Positions 34,761-42,361 are shown, numbered from the stretch's first letter. The stretch is DNA of 64,000 bases from Permianibacter sp046297695 (GCA_046297695.1 JBKBHF010000003.1:62001-126000); one strand, 5' to 3'. The notes: generated from the sequence alone by a model not told the origin. Translations and numbers: made by a program.

Positions 34761-35684
34761 TCAGTAGCCCAGTTCGGTCGCGAGCGAGCGGCCGTCCTGT
34801 TCGAACCAGACGTTCACCAGGGCATAGGCGACCGAGGCCCGGGTCGGCAATTTCATCTCGCCACGTTTGATCGCTGTGATGAGTTCATCGCGGCTCAACC
34901 ACTGCGCGTGTTCCAGCTCGTGATCTTTCAGTTCCAGCACGTCGGCTTCGCTATTGGCGAAATACGCCACCATCAATGACGCCGGGTATGGCCACGGCTG
35001 CGAAAACGCATAGCGTGGCACGCCGGTGATGCGCAGGCCGGTTTCTTCCATGACCTCGCGCGCCACCGCTTGCTCCAGGCTTTCGCCCGGTTCGACAAAA
35101 CCGGCAATCATGCCGTATCGGCCGGCCGGCCAACTGGCTTGCCGGCCAAACAGCAGTTTGTCGCCGTGCGCAATCGCGACGATGATCGCCGGATCGGTGC
35201 GTGGAAAATGATTGCGCTGGCAGTACTCGCAGTGCCGGCTGTGACCGGCTTCCTGCATCACGGTCGGTTTGCCGCAGCCGGCGCAGAAGCCGTGTTCACG
35301 GTGCCAGTGCAACAAAGCCTTGGCCTGACAGGCAATCAGCAGATCCGTGCTCGACAAGCTCGCCGCGTGCTGGCGCAGATCACCGAAATCAGCGGTACTG
35401 AAGCCGGCGCTGTCCGGTTCATCGAGGCGTACGGCAAAGGTCGGGATGCCGTCATACAGGCCGAGAAACACCGCGTGCTCGCGCTGGCTTGCCGACAACG
35501 CGGTCATCGCTTGATACGGGCTCGCGCCGAGCAGCGACAGCGCATCACCATACATGGCCAACACCCGCGCATCGGTGCGCGCGCGCAACGCGGCTTGTGC
35601 CGCCTCATCCTTGCGCAGCAGCGCCTCCCGTTGCAGCGTGTAGTGCAGTAGATCAGCGTGGAGCAGATCGGCATGCAAGCTCAT
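34761..35684 (-). CDS. nudC: NAD(+)/NADH diphosphatase (also RNA decapping)
   Basis: Hydrolyses NADH and NAD-capped RNA to nicotinamide mononucleotide and AMP. Length is 307 residues. A four-Cys zinc ribbon is formed by CAGCGK and HCEYCQ. The Nudix box contains GESLEQAVAREVMEETGL, preceded by GMIAGFVEP. The family-specific SQPWPYPAS motif follows and separates NudC from other Nudix hydrolases. Its start codon overlaps the stop of the yeiH-type gene as ATGA, so the two genes are translationally coupled, an association I do not know from other genomes. Confidence 0.95.
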   Translation of the reverse strand: MSLHADLLHADLLHYTLQREALLRKDEAAQAALRARTDARVLAMYGDALSLLGASPYQAMTALSASQREHAVFLGLYDGIPTFAVRLDEPDSAGFSTADFGDLRQHAASLSSTDLLIACQAKALLHWHREHGFCAGCGKPTVMQEAGHSRHCEYCQRNHFPRTDPAIIVAIAHGDKLLFGRQASWPAGRYGMIAGFVEPGESLEQAVAREVMEETGLRITGVPRYAFSQPWPYPASLMVAYFANSEADVLELKDHELEHAQWLSRDELITAIKRGEMKLPTRASVAYALVNVWFEQDGRSLATELGY

Positions 35685-36649
35685 GTCATCACCTCAATGG
35701 CAAACAGCGAGAATCCGGCCAGCAACAACCACAGCAGCACGGCGAACAGCAGCGGCCGGAACGAGATCGATTGCAGCGTGGCGCGGCTCAAGCCGGCGCC
35801 GAGCCACAGCAGCGACAGCGCAAACAGCGCCCGCGCGGCCGTGTTGATCGGTTCAGCCCAGTTCGCCAGCGCCGGGAATACGGTGCGCAGCAAACTGGCG
35901 ATCAGAAACAGCGAAATAAACAGCGGAAACGCGCTCTTGCCGCCGCGTTGCCGGTAGACGATGCCAAAGCCCAGCACCAGCGGCACGATCCCGATCGCGC
36001 GGGCGAGTTTGCCGGTAGTGGCGACCGCGAGTGCTTCGTCACCAAAACTGGCGGCGGCGCCGACCACCGAGCTGGTGTCGTGAATGGCGAGCGCGGCCCA
36101 CAGCCCGAACTGGGCCTGACTGAGTTCCAGCCAATGGCCGAGCAGCGGAAACAGCCACAGCCCCAACGCGTTCAGCAGAAACACCACGGCCACCGCAATC
36201 GTGATGCTCTCGCTTTTGGCGCGCAGTACCGGTGCCAGCGCCGCAATGGCGCTGCCGCCGCAAATGGCGGTGCCGGCGGTCAGCAGCTGGCCGAGCACAC
36301 GTTCCACCCGCAGCAGCTTGGCCAGGCCGTAGCCGGCCACGAGCGCCAAGGTGATGGTGACGACGGTAATGAAAAGGCTGTCGCGGGCGGTCGCCAGCAC
36401 GGTCGCCAGTGGCAGGCCAAAGCCGAGTCCGACCACGGCGGTTTTCAGCACCGTGCCGGCGGCGCGGGTGCTGGCGCTCGCCAGCGGGTTGCCAAGGCTC
36501 AGCGACAGGGCAATGCCGGCCAGCAAGGCCAGTGAGGTGTCGAGCCAGCCAAGCAGGCAGGCCAGGCTGGCCAGCGCCAACAGCAATGCGGCGAGCCGGT
36601 CCCGGCTGCTGTGGAGCGCGCGCAACTGGGCGAGAAAGGAGACAGCCAT
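35681..36649 (-). CDS. yeiH: YeiH/UPF0324 family membrane protein
   Basis: A 322-residue integral membrane protein with about ten helices. The ATG (MAVSFLAQLRA) is preferred to the TTG one codon earlier. Characteristic UPF0324 segments are LSLGNPLA, the AVVGLGFGLPLATVL helix, ICGGSAIAALAPVL (the conserved CGG motif) and AIHDTSSVVGAAASFG. The family is named sulfate exporter in some databases on weak evidence; enterobacterial YeiH has no proven substrate. It precedes nudC with a four-base overlap. About 160 bases upstream lies the operator of the divergently transcribed GntR operon, which might also influence it. Confidence 0.88.
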   Translation of the reverse strand: MAVSFLAQLRALHSSRDRLAALLLALASLACLLGWLDTSLALLAGIALSLSLGNPLASASTRAAGTVLKTAVVGLGFGLPLATVLATARDSLFITVVTITLALVAGYGLAKLLRVERVLGQLLTAGTAICGGSAIAALAPVLRAKSESITIAVAVVFLLNALGLWLFPLLGHWLELSQAQFGLWAALAIHDTSSVVGAAASFGDEALAVATTGKLARAIGIVPLVLGFGIVYRQRGGKSAFPLFISLFLIASLLRTVFPALANWAEPINTAARALFALSLLWLGAGLSRATLQSISFRPLLFAVLLWLLLAGFSLFAIEVMT

Positions 36650-36978
36650 CAACTGGACAACCGTTCAGCCAGAGGGGCAAAGGCGGGCATTGTGAGCGCC
36701 CATTCGGTGCCCGGCAACCGCCAGACCCGTCCGCGCGGTGCCTCCAGTACGGCCAAGCGGGCGGTTTACGTTTGGTAACAGAGCCCGGCAATCGGTCACA
36801 GTCTCGGTGTTATAGTTCACTACAACACCGCCACGGCTAGTGCGCTTTCTGCGGCGTGTGGACAGTCCCGCAAGGGGCGCCCAGAGCGTTGGCTGGGCCG
36901 GCAGTCCCGGTCGGTCCGGGCCAGGCACCATCCCAAGGACGGCTGCGGCAGTCCTCGAACAGGCGATTAAGGAGGCGT
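36650..36978. other. Divergent regulatory gap between yeiH and gntR
   Basis: No gene is supported in these 329 bases. They hold the palindromic operator at 36807-36828 and a GC-rich leader of about 155 bases before the gntR start, with several small inverted repeats. The gntR ribosome site is AAGGAGG. Confidence 0.6.
36807..36828 (+). promoter_or_regulatory. Palindromic operator overlapping the -10 of the GntR operon
   Basis: The arms GTGTTATAGT and ACTACAACAC flank TC; they match at nine of ten positions when reverse-complemented. The embedded TATAGT (36811-36816) is a good -10 element. YtrA-type GntR regulators usually repress their own operon by binding such palindromes, so this is the likely operator for the gene starting at 36979. 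Confidence 0.65.
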
Positions 36979-37347
36979 ATGCAAGCAGAGTGGAGTGAAG
37001 AAGCGCCGATCTACCGGCAGCTGCGCGAGCGCATCGTGCAGCTGATTCTGGAAGGCGCATTGGCCGCTGGCGATGCGTTGCCGTCGGTGCGGCAGGTGGC
37101 GGCGGATTACCGCATCAATCCGCTGACCGTGAGCAAGGCATATCAGGAATTGTCCGAGGAGAACATCGTGGAAAAACGACGCGGGCTCGGCCTGTACGTC
37201 AACGAAGGCGCACGGGAGAAGCTGAAAACGCAGCTGCGCCAACAATTCCTCGACGAAGAGTGGCCGCGGCTGCTCAAGCGCATGGAGCTGCTGGATCTGA
37301 CGCCGGCGGAATTGCTGGCGATGAGTCAGCGTGGGGGTGCGGCATGA
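36979..37347 (+). CDS. GntR family regulator, YtrA subfamily
   Basis: A 122-residue transcription factor. AAGGAGG lies seven bases before the ATG (MQAEWSEEAP). Residues 10-75 are the winged helix-turn-helix of GntR, with PIYRQLRERIVQLILEGAL and LPSVRQVAADYRINPLTVSK. The C-terminus is only about 45 residues of helix, as in YtrA regulators, too short for a ligand domain. Such proteins repress the ABC operon they head and respond to cell-wall active stress. Its stop overlaps the ATPase start (ATGA), so regulator, ATPase and permease are one translationally coupled operon. Confidence 0.93.
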   Translation: MQAEWSEEAPIYRQLRERIVQLILEGALAAGDALPSVRQVAADYRINPLTVSKAYQELSEENIVEKRRGLGLYVNEGAREKLKTQLRQQFLDEEWPRLLKRMELLDLTPAELLAMSQRGGAA

Positions 37348-38213
37348 ACATGAACGCCACCACCTTGGTGCAGGGCCGCGCCATTCACAAAGCGTTTGGC
37401 AAACACGATGCGCTGGCGTCGGTTGACTTCAGCATCGAGAAAGGTCGCATTGTCGGCTTGATCGGCAGCAACGGTGCCGGCAAGACCACGCTGCTGCGGG
37501 CGATGCTGGGCCTGACCGATTTCGACGGCGAGCTGTCGGTGCTCGGCATGGACCCGCGCACGCAGCGCGATCAGCTGATGGAGCGCGTTGCTTACATCGC
37601 CGATGTCGCCATTCTGCCGCGCTGGCTGCGCGTCGATCAGGCGGTTGACTACGTCGATGGTGTGCATCCGCGCTTCTCGCGTGAGCGCTGCATGCAGATG
37701 CTGGCGAAAACCGAGATCCCGGCCAAAGCCAAGATCGGTACCCTGTCGAAAGGCATGGTCGCCCAGCTGCACCTGGCGCTGGTACTCGCCATCGATGCCG
37801 AGCTGCTGATCCTGGATGAACCGACCCTGGGTCTCGACATCGTCTATCGCAAGGCGTTCTACGAAACCCTGCTCGGCGACTACTACGAGCGCGAACGCAC
37901 CATCGTGCTGACCACGCATCAGGTGGAAGAAGTGCAGCACCTGCTGACCGATATCCTGCTGATCAGCAAAGGCAAGCTGGTGCTGGATGCGACCATGGAT
38001 GCGGTCAGCGAGCGTTACACCGAAGTGATGGTGGCGCGTGAGCAGCTGGACGCGGCGCGGGCGATGAAGCCGATCAGCGATCGGGAAGTGTTTGGTCGCC
38101 ATGTGCTGATGTTCGAGAACATCGGTCGTGACCAACTGCGCAGTTTGGGTGAGCTGCGGACACCCGGCATTGCCGATGTGTTTGTTGCCAAAATGACGGA
38201 GGCACGAGCATGA
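37344..38213 (+). CDS. ABC transporter ATPase of the GntR operon
   Basis: A 289-residue ATPase, second gene of the operon. It shows Walker A GSNGAGKTT, the degenerate signature TLSKGMVAQ typical of YtrB/EcsA-type exporters, Walker B LLILDEPTLGLD and switch His LTTHQVEEVQ. The C-terminal 80 residues are the usual extension of this type. Start and stop each overlap the neighbour by four bases. It should energise the permease encoded next. YtrB-like systems are linked to envelope-antibiotic response in Firmicutes, but the cargo here is unknown. Confidence 0.93.
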   Translation: MNMNATTLVQGRAIHKAFGKHDALASVDFSIEKGRIVGLIGSNGAGKTTLLRAMLGLTDFDGELSVLGMDPRTQRDQLMERVAYIADVAILPRWLRVDQAVDYVDGVHPRFSRERCMQMLAKTEIPAKAKIGTLSKGMVAQLHLALVLAIDAELLILDEPTLGLDIVYRKAFYETLLGDYYERERTIVLTTHQVEEVQHLLTDILLISKGKLVLDATMDAVSERYTEVMVAREQLDAARAMKPISDREVFGRHVLMFENIGRDQLRSLGELRTPGIADVFVAKMTEARA

Positions 38214-39145
38214 ATAGCAAAGCCTTTGCCACGCTGATCAAGCGTGAGTTGTGGGAACACAAAGGCAGTCTGGTCTGGACGCCGATCATCGTCGCGGCCG
38301 TGCTGGCCTTGCTGAGTGGCTGGCTGGTCATTCGCGGCGCTTATGAAATCGGCAGCTCGCCGGAATTTCATATCGATGGCGAAACCGTGCAGATCAGCAA
38401 TGTCGCGGCCAAGCTGAACAACATGACTGACGAAGAACGTGCTGACGCGGTCAAGGCCGGACTGACCGGGCTGAAAGTGCCGTTCGATCTGCTGATGCTG
38501 ATCATGCTGCCGTTCTATTGTGTTGCCGCGTTGTTTGACGAACGCAAGGATCGCTCGATCTATTTCTGGCGGTCACTGCCGGTGTCGGATTGGCAAACGG
38601 TGCTGTCGAAACTGGTGACGGGTGCGGTGGTGTACCCGGCCATCATCCTGGCTTCGGCCGCGGCGCTGCAGCTGGTCTGGATGCTGATCGCGACTGGTCT
38701 TTGCTGGTACATCGGCGTCAGTGCCTGGAGCACGGTCTGGGCGCCCAGTGTGCTGCCGTGGTTCTGGCTGTCGAGCTACCTCGATTACCTGCTGTTGATG
38801 CTGTGGATTGCGCCGTTCCTGGCGTTGAATCTGGCCTTGTCGGCGGCTACCAAGCGTCCGCTGGTGATTGCGGTGGTGTTGCCGCTGGCGCTGATGCTGA
38901 TCGAAGAACTGGTCAGCGGCACCGAGTACATCGGCCAGTGGATTGCTGATCGTTTTGTCGGCATGGCGGCCCTGATCTGGGGCGGGATCCAGAACGTGGC
39001 GGAATCGGGCGAGGCGTATCCGTTTGCTCGCTACAGTCATGGTCTGGAAGTGCTTGGCAGTGGCCAGTTGTGGTTTGGTCTGGTGCTGACGGCGTTGCTG
39101 TTGGTCGGTGCGGTCTATGCGCGCCGCCGGCTGCAGGATGTTTGA
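38210..39145 (+). CDS. ABC-2 permease of the GntR operon
   Basis: A 311-residue inner-membrane protein, third gene of the operon, overlapping the ATPase stop by four bases. It has one N-terminal helix (residues about 22-42), a periplasmic loop of about 60 residues, and five further helices, with FDERKDRSIYFWRSLPVSD as the cytoplasmic coupling loop, a sequence typical of ABC-2 exporter permeases. The pairing with the upstream ATPase is clear from context. The last gene of the coupled set; the following DUF3192 gene has its own ribosome site 90 bases later. Confidence 0.88.
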   Translation: MNSKAFATLIKRELWEHKGSLVWTPIIVAAVLALLSGWLVIRGAYEIGSSPEFHIDGETVQISNVAAKLNNMTDEERADAVKAGLTGLKVPFDLLMLIMLPFYCVAALFDERKDRSIYFWRSLPVSDWQTVLSKLVTGAVVYPAIILASAAALQLVWMLIATGLCWYIGVSAWSTVWAPSVLPWFWLSSYLDYLLLMLWIAPFLALNLALSAATKRPLVIAVVLPLALMLIEELVSGTEYIGQWIADRFVGMAALIWGGIQNVAESGEAYPFARYSHGLEVLGSGQLWFGLVLTALLLVGAVYARRRLQDV

Positions 39146-39235
39146 ACACAAGTTTTCGGCGAGCGCGCCATCGTTATGGCGCGCAGTGAATCACCCGTAC
39201 ATCAATCCCCATACATCAGTACAAAGGATGTGAAA

Positions 39236-39604
39236 ATGAGAAAGACGATTCTGGCATTGTCGCTGGCGCTCAGCACCACGCTGACCGGTTGCGTGATTGC
39301 GATCGGCCCGGACGGCTTCGACAGCGGCGACAGCGTGACTCGCAGCGACCGCAAGATGCGGGAAAAAATCGCTGCATTGCCGCTTGGCCAAACCCTGGCG
39401 GCGGTCCGCGACGAACTGGGAGAGCCGCAGTTCACCGAAGCCTTCAATGGCAAGGACGGCGAGTACCGCGTGTACTTCTACCGGACTCACCGAACCCAGG
39501 AAGACGGTGAAACCACCCGCGACGAAACCACGCCGCTGGTGTTCCGTGACGGCAAGCTGATCGCGGTTGGCATGGACGCTTACCGCAGCGCCACCCAGGC
39601 GTGA
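39236..39604 (+). CDS. DUF3192 lipoprotein
   Basis: A 122-residue protein. AAGGA lies eight bases before the ATG (MRKTILALSL). It has a lipoprotein signal with lipobox TLTGC (Cys 19), then an acidic segment DGFDSGDSVTRSDRKMREKI and the conserved DUF3192 core: LPLGQTLAAVRDELGEPQF, FTEAFNGKDGEYRVYFYRT and TTPLVFRDGKLIAVG. The core resembles the BamE/SmpA-OmlA type of small outer-membrane lipoprotein fold in its (L/V)PxGxT-x-V motif. Function is unknown. A terminator follows. Confidence 0.88.
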   Translation: MRKTILALSLALSTTLTGCVIAIGPDGFDSGDSVTRSDRKMREKIAALPLGQTLAAVRDELGEPQFTEAFNGKDGEYRVYFYRTHRTQEDGETTRDETTPLVFRDGKLIAVGMDAYRSATQA

Positions 39605-39634
39605 TAGCGGTCGGTTTCACCGGCCCATGAACGC

Positions 39635-39667
39635 AACAAGGCAGACCGCGGTCTGCCTTGTTCTTTT
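39635..39667 (+). terminator. Terminator after the DUF3192 gene
   Basis: Perfect 13-base arms AACAAGGCAGACC / GGTCTGCCTTGTT around GC, followed by CTTTT, 31 bases after the stop. Confidence 0.85.
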
Positions 39668-39792
39668 ACCCGGTCAGCAATCGGTTGGCACGGGGGCCAT
39701 GGCGCGTTTGCCGCCGCGCGGTGCGGCTGTCGCCAGCGGCGAGATATGCGAGAATGCGCGCCCCGCGATTTCCCCGTACCGGACCGCCCGCG

Positions 39793-40407
39793 ATGAGCGC
39801 ACCCGAGATGTCATTGAGCGACTGGCTCGCCCGTTTGCCAGCCGCGGAACAGCAGGACTATCAAGCCCTGATTGCCCGCTTGCAGCAAGTGGGCGATCCG
39901 GAAAAACTGAGCCCGCAGGAGCGGGCGGCGCTGGCCGAGATGGCCAATCGCTATGCCGCGGCCGGCGGTACCGCGAGTCCGGCACCGTCACCGGCAGCGG
40001 CAGCTGCGGCGCGCCTGAACCGGGCGGCGCCGGCACCGGTTACATCGGCACCGGTAAGTCCCGGCATCCAGCCGATCAGCGCGGCGTTTCTGCAAACGGA
40101 GTTCGTTGCGTTCGTTCGCGAAGTGTTGAACCGTGACTGGTGTGCCCGCGGCGGCACGCTGCAGGATGCGGTGTTGCACACCTTCGAGCAGAAATGGTTG
40201 CCGGACGAGCTGCGTGACGAGCAGATGTGCGCGCAGTTGTACCGGCGCTACCAGCGTGACATTGATCAGGCCAATGGTTTTCGTCAGGGCCTGCCCGGCA
40301 ATCAGCCGTTGGCAGGCGACAAGCGCATGGCAGTCGGTCTGGCCTGGTTCACCACGATCTACAAAATGCACCAGCTGTTGCTGCAGGGCATCGATCCGGA
40401 CAGCTGA
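39793..40407 (+). CDS. Conserved-looking hypothetical protein
   Basis: A 204-residue cytoplasmic protein with no signal or membrane segment. The ATG MSAPEMSLSDW starts a short helical domain (DWLARLPAAEQQDYQALIARL, in part). An Ala/Pro linker (residues about 55-85) leads to a C-terminal domain of about 115 residues with two tryptophans, RDWCARGGTLQDAVLHTFEQKW, a charged core (PDELRDEQMCAQLYRRYQRD) and the end GLAWFTTIYKMHQLLLQG. I do not recognise it. It lies alone after a terminator and before the converging dehydrogenase locus, with a shared bidirectional terminator. Confidence 0.7.
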   Translation: MSAPEMSLSDWLARLPAAEQQDYQALIARLQQVGDPEKLSPQERAALAEMANRYAAAGGTASPAPSPAAAAAARLNRAAPAPVTSAPVSPGIQPISAAFLQTEFVAFVREVLNRDWCARGGTLQDAVLHTFEQKWLPDELRDEQMCAQLYRRYQRDIDQANGFRQGLPGNQPLAGDKRMAVGLAWFTTIYKMHQLLLQGIDPDS

Positions 40408-40431
40408 GTTGGAAAGAATGTGTGCCGGAAA

Positions 40432-40460
40432 GAAAACGGGCGCCGCTGGCGCCCGTTTTC
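40432..40460. terminator. Bidirectional terminator at the ancestral end of the dehydrogenase gene
   Basis: Perfect 13-base stem GAAAACGGGCGCC / GGCGCCCGTTTTC with a GCT loop. It lies 24 bases after the hypothetical gene and 17 bases beyond the downstream (minus-strand) copy of the dehydrogenase 3' end, and so marks the original end of that gene. Confidence 0.88.
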
Positions 40461-40476
40461 CTTTGCTGTGTCAACC

Positions 40477-40594
40477 GTCACTGCAAGCGTGCGGCACCAT
40501 CGAGTCGCAGCACAGTGCCATTGAACATGCCGTTGTCGATGATGTGATTGACCAGCGACGAGAATTCGTCCGGTCTGCCGAAGCGCGGCGGGTA
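40477..40594 (-). pseudogene. Displaced 3' end of the short-chain dehydrogenase gene
   Basis: These 118 bases match 41599-41716, the 3' end of the intact dehydrogenase gene. The first 80 bases in the sense direction are identical. The last 38 differ at eight positions, all synonymous (Thr, Arg, Leu, Gly, Ala, Ala and Leu codons; one Leu codon differs twice). It encodes the same final 38 residues ending GTVLRLDGAARLQ and a TGA. Homology stops abruptly at 40594. The fragment has no start and cannot be expressed by itself. It retains the terminator and so probably is the original end, cut off by an insertion. Confidence 0.9.
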
Positions 40595-40729
40595 GGGAAC
40601 TGACGTGGCAAGCTCCTAATGTCGGCAAGGCTTCCATTTCTGGGAAAACCGGTCCGTTAGCGCTGCCGGCATCCGGATCGTGCTTTCGAGCCACAGCGCA
40701 ATCTGGACGCAATGCCGCTTCAAGACCGA
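40595..40729. other. Non-coding part of the inserted segment
   Basis: These 135 bases lie between the displaced 3' end and the orphan gene, and no gene is supported in them. GTTAG (40656-40660) and CTAAC (40730-40734, part of the orphan stop) form a loose inverted pair. No integrase site or transposon end is recognised. Confidence 0.5.
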
Positions 40730-41527
40730 CTAACGCCCCAATTCAAAGCCGGTCCGTTCGGTTTGAGCAAGTCGCTCAATTCTATATATCCCCTTCAAAT
40801 GGTCTGGGAGCCAAAGTTCGATGAGCATTCTGGCATGCTGAGCATGATCTGCTTTCGCGCGTACGTACTCGTTCATGCCAATGACGCCATCACGGAAAGC
40901 TTGCTCTGTTAACGCGAGCATGTCTTGGGCTGACTCGAACTGCTCTCTACCAAACTCGCTCAAAAACATCACGCCGTTTTGATATGCGCGGATGAAATAG
41001 TCTCTCTGCATCGCTTTCAGTTGACGGGCGAGCTCTTTGCGCGACAGATTTTCTGTGGAGTGGTATGGCTTTATTGCGATAGTGGAGTGTCGCGTTAGAT
41101 CTGTATCAAAGATTTCATCTATAACGCTTGGCTTGAATACCCTTTCTGATATGCGGAAGTGACTGTTGTGAGCTTGCTGTAAGGTTGATGCTTCGTGCTC
41201 ACGTGATGTGATCTTATCTCTGATTTCTACGCGAATAGAACTCCGCAAGCCATCGCCGATTCTGGCTTCTCTGATGTCAGTTATCTCGTGCCATGGAAAG
41301 AAGTGCCTGCTCTTGTAGTGAATGCCTTCTTTTGTAATCAGGAGTAACGGCCGAATTGTGAAGCGCGCTGCAAAGACACTAACCAGAGTAAAAAAAAGAA
41401 AAGCAATAGCGACAGCTATCGTTTTTTTATCTGAATACACCAATAGAGCGGCGGCTAGTCCTGCGAAGGCAAACAAGACGGCGGCGACCCAGTGCCGGTA
41501 CCGGATTGCTATGGATTGAGCAGCCAT
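40730..41527 (-). CDS. Orphan two-helix membrane protein inside the insertion
   Basis: A 265-residue protein, visibly richer in A and T than its neighbours (for example a run of seven T and poly-A lysine stretches near the N-terminus) and using codons rare in the rest of the window. Two adjacent helices lie at about residues 13-50. A segment with bacterial PH-like features follows (LLLITKEGIHYKSRHFFPWHEI in part, then IRVEIRDKIT). The C-terminal 110 residues are charged and helical. The ribosome site is weak (AAGG about 12 bases before the ATG). I do not recognise the family; resemblance to STM3941-type proteins is only by layout. It is flanked by the two dehydrogenase 3' ends. Confidence 0.72.
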   Translation of the reverse strand: MAAQSIAIRYRHWVAAVLFAFAGLAAALLVYSDKKTIAVAIAFLFFTLVSVFAARFTIRPLLLITKEGIHYKSRHFFPWHEITDIREARIGDGLRSSIRVEIRDKITSREHEASTLQQAHNSHFRISERVFKPSVIDEIFDTDLTRHSTIAIKPYHSTENLSRKELARQLKAMQRDYFIRAYQNGVMFLSEFGREQFESAQDMLALTEQAFRDGVIGMNEYVRAKADHAQHARMLIELWLPDHLKGIYRIERLAQTERTGFELGR

Positions 41528-41556
41528 GTCGATGACGGTGCCTTGAGTGGCTCTCG

Positions 41557-41583
41557 GAGCAGGCTCGAAACTGAAGCCTGCTC
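41557..41583 (-). other. Hairpin between dehydrogenase gene and orphan gene
   Basis: Stem GAGCAGGCT / AGCCTGCTC with a 9-base loop, about 17 bases downstream of the dehydrogenase stop on the minus strand. It lacks a T run, so readthrough into the orphan gene is possible. Confidence 0.5.
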
Positions 41584-41599
41584 GTTCGCTTTATCTTTG

Positions 41600-42361
41600 T
41601 CACTGCAGGCGCGCAGCGCCATCCAAGCGCAGCACGGTGCCATTGAACATGCCGTTGTCGATGATGTGATTGACCAGCGACGAGAATTCGTCCGGTCTGC
41701 CGAAGCGCGGCGGGTACGGCACCGAGGCGGCCAGTTGGGCGCGGATTTCATCGGTGACGTTGCCGAGCATCTGGGTGTCGAACATGCCGGGGGCAATCGC
41801 CATCACGCGGATTTTCAGCGCCGCGAATTCGCGCGCCAATGGCAGCAGCATGCCGACGACGCCGGCTTTCGACGCGCTGTACGCGGCTTGGCCGAGTTGG
41901 CCTTCGAATGCCGCGATCGAAGCGGTGTGGATGATGACGCCACGATCCTCGTCATCGGCGACGACATTGTTCTGCATGTGACGGGCCGCCGCCTTGGTCA
42001 GCAGGAAGGCGCCGATCAGATTGATGTTGATCACTTTCTGGAAGAACGCCGCTTCCATCGGACCCTTTTTGCCGAGCACGCGACCGTTGCCGAGAATGCC
42101 GGCACAGCTGACTGCCACCGTGACCGAACCCATCGCCTGTGCTGCCGCGTCGACGGCGGCATCGACTTGTTCGGCGTTGCTGATATCGCAGCTGAAGAAC
42201 TGCGCGTTCGCGCCCAGCTTGGCGACCGCTTGCGCGCCTTGTTCGGCATTGATGTCGAGCAGCGCGACTTTGCCGCCGCGGGCGATGATCGATTGGGCAA
42301 CCGCGAAACCGAGGCCGCTGGCGCCGCCGCTGATGACGGCGTGAAGAGTGGAAACGGGCAT
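41600..42361 (-). CDS. Short-chain 3-hydroxyacyl-CoA dehydrogenase (HSD10-like SDR)
   Basis: A 253-residue NAD-dependent SDR. The ATG is MPVSTLHAVIS. It shows the nucleotide motif SGGASGLGFAVA, the DINAEQGAQ acidic residue that favours NAD, the SCAGI motif, catalytic Ser in HTASIAAFEGQLGQAA and the YSASK catalytic pair. The sequence from GVIIHTASIAAFEG through IRVMAIAPGMFDT follows human HSD17B10 closely, so oxidation of short-chain 3-hydroxyacyl-CoA is the best guess. Its last 118 bases are duplicated 1.1 kb downstream; the present 3' end is probably the incoming version, with the protein sequence unchanged. It may support fatty-acid or branched-chain catabolism. Confidence 0.9.
   Translation of the reverse strand: MPVSTLHAVISGGASGLGFAVAQSIIARGGKVALLDINAEQGAQAVAKLGANAQFFSCDISNAEQVDAAVDAAAQAMGSVTVAVSCAGILGNGRVLGKKGPMEAAFFQKVININLIGAFLLTKAAARHMQNNVVADDEDRGVIIHTASIAAFEGQLGQAAYSASKAGVVGMLLPLAREFAALKIRVMAIAPGMFDTQMLGNVTDEIRAQLAASVPYPPRFGRPDEFSSLVNHIIDNGMFNGTVLRLDGAARLQ

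Noticed and set aside
40656..40734. GTTAG and CTAAC about 75 bases apart, resembling integron attC ends
   Set aside because: An attC site reads CTAAC first and GTTAG last; here the order is reversed on both strands, the core heptamers do not match GTTRRRY, and no integron integrase is in the window.
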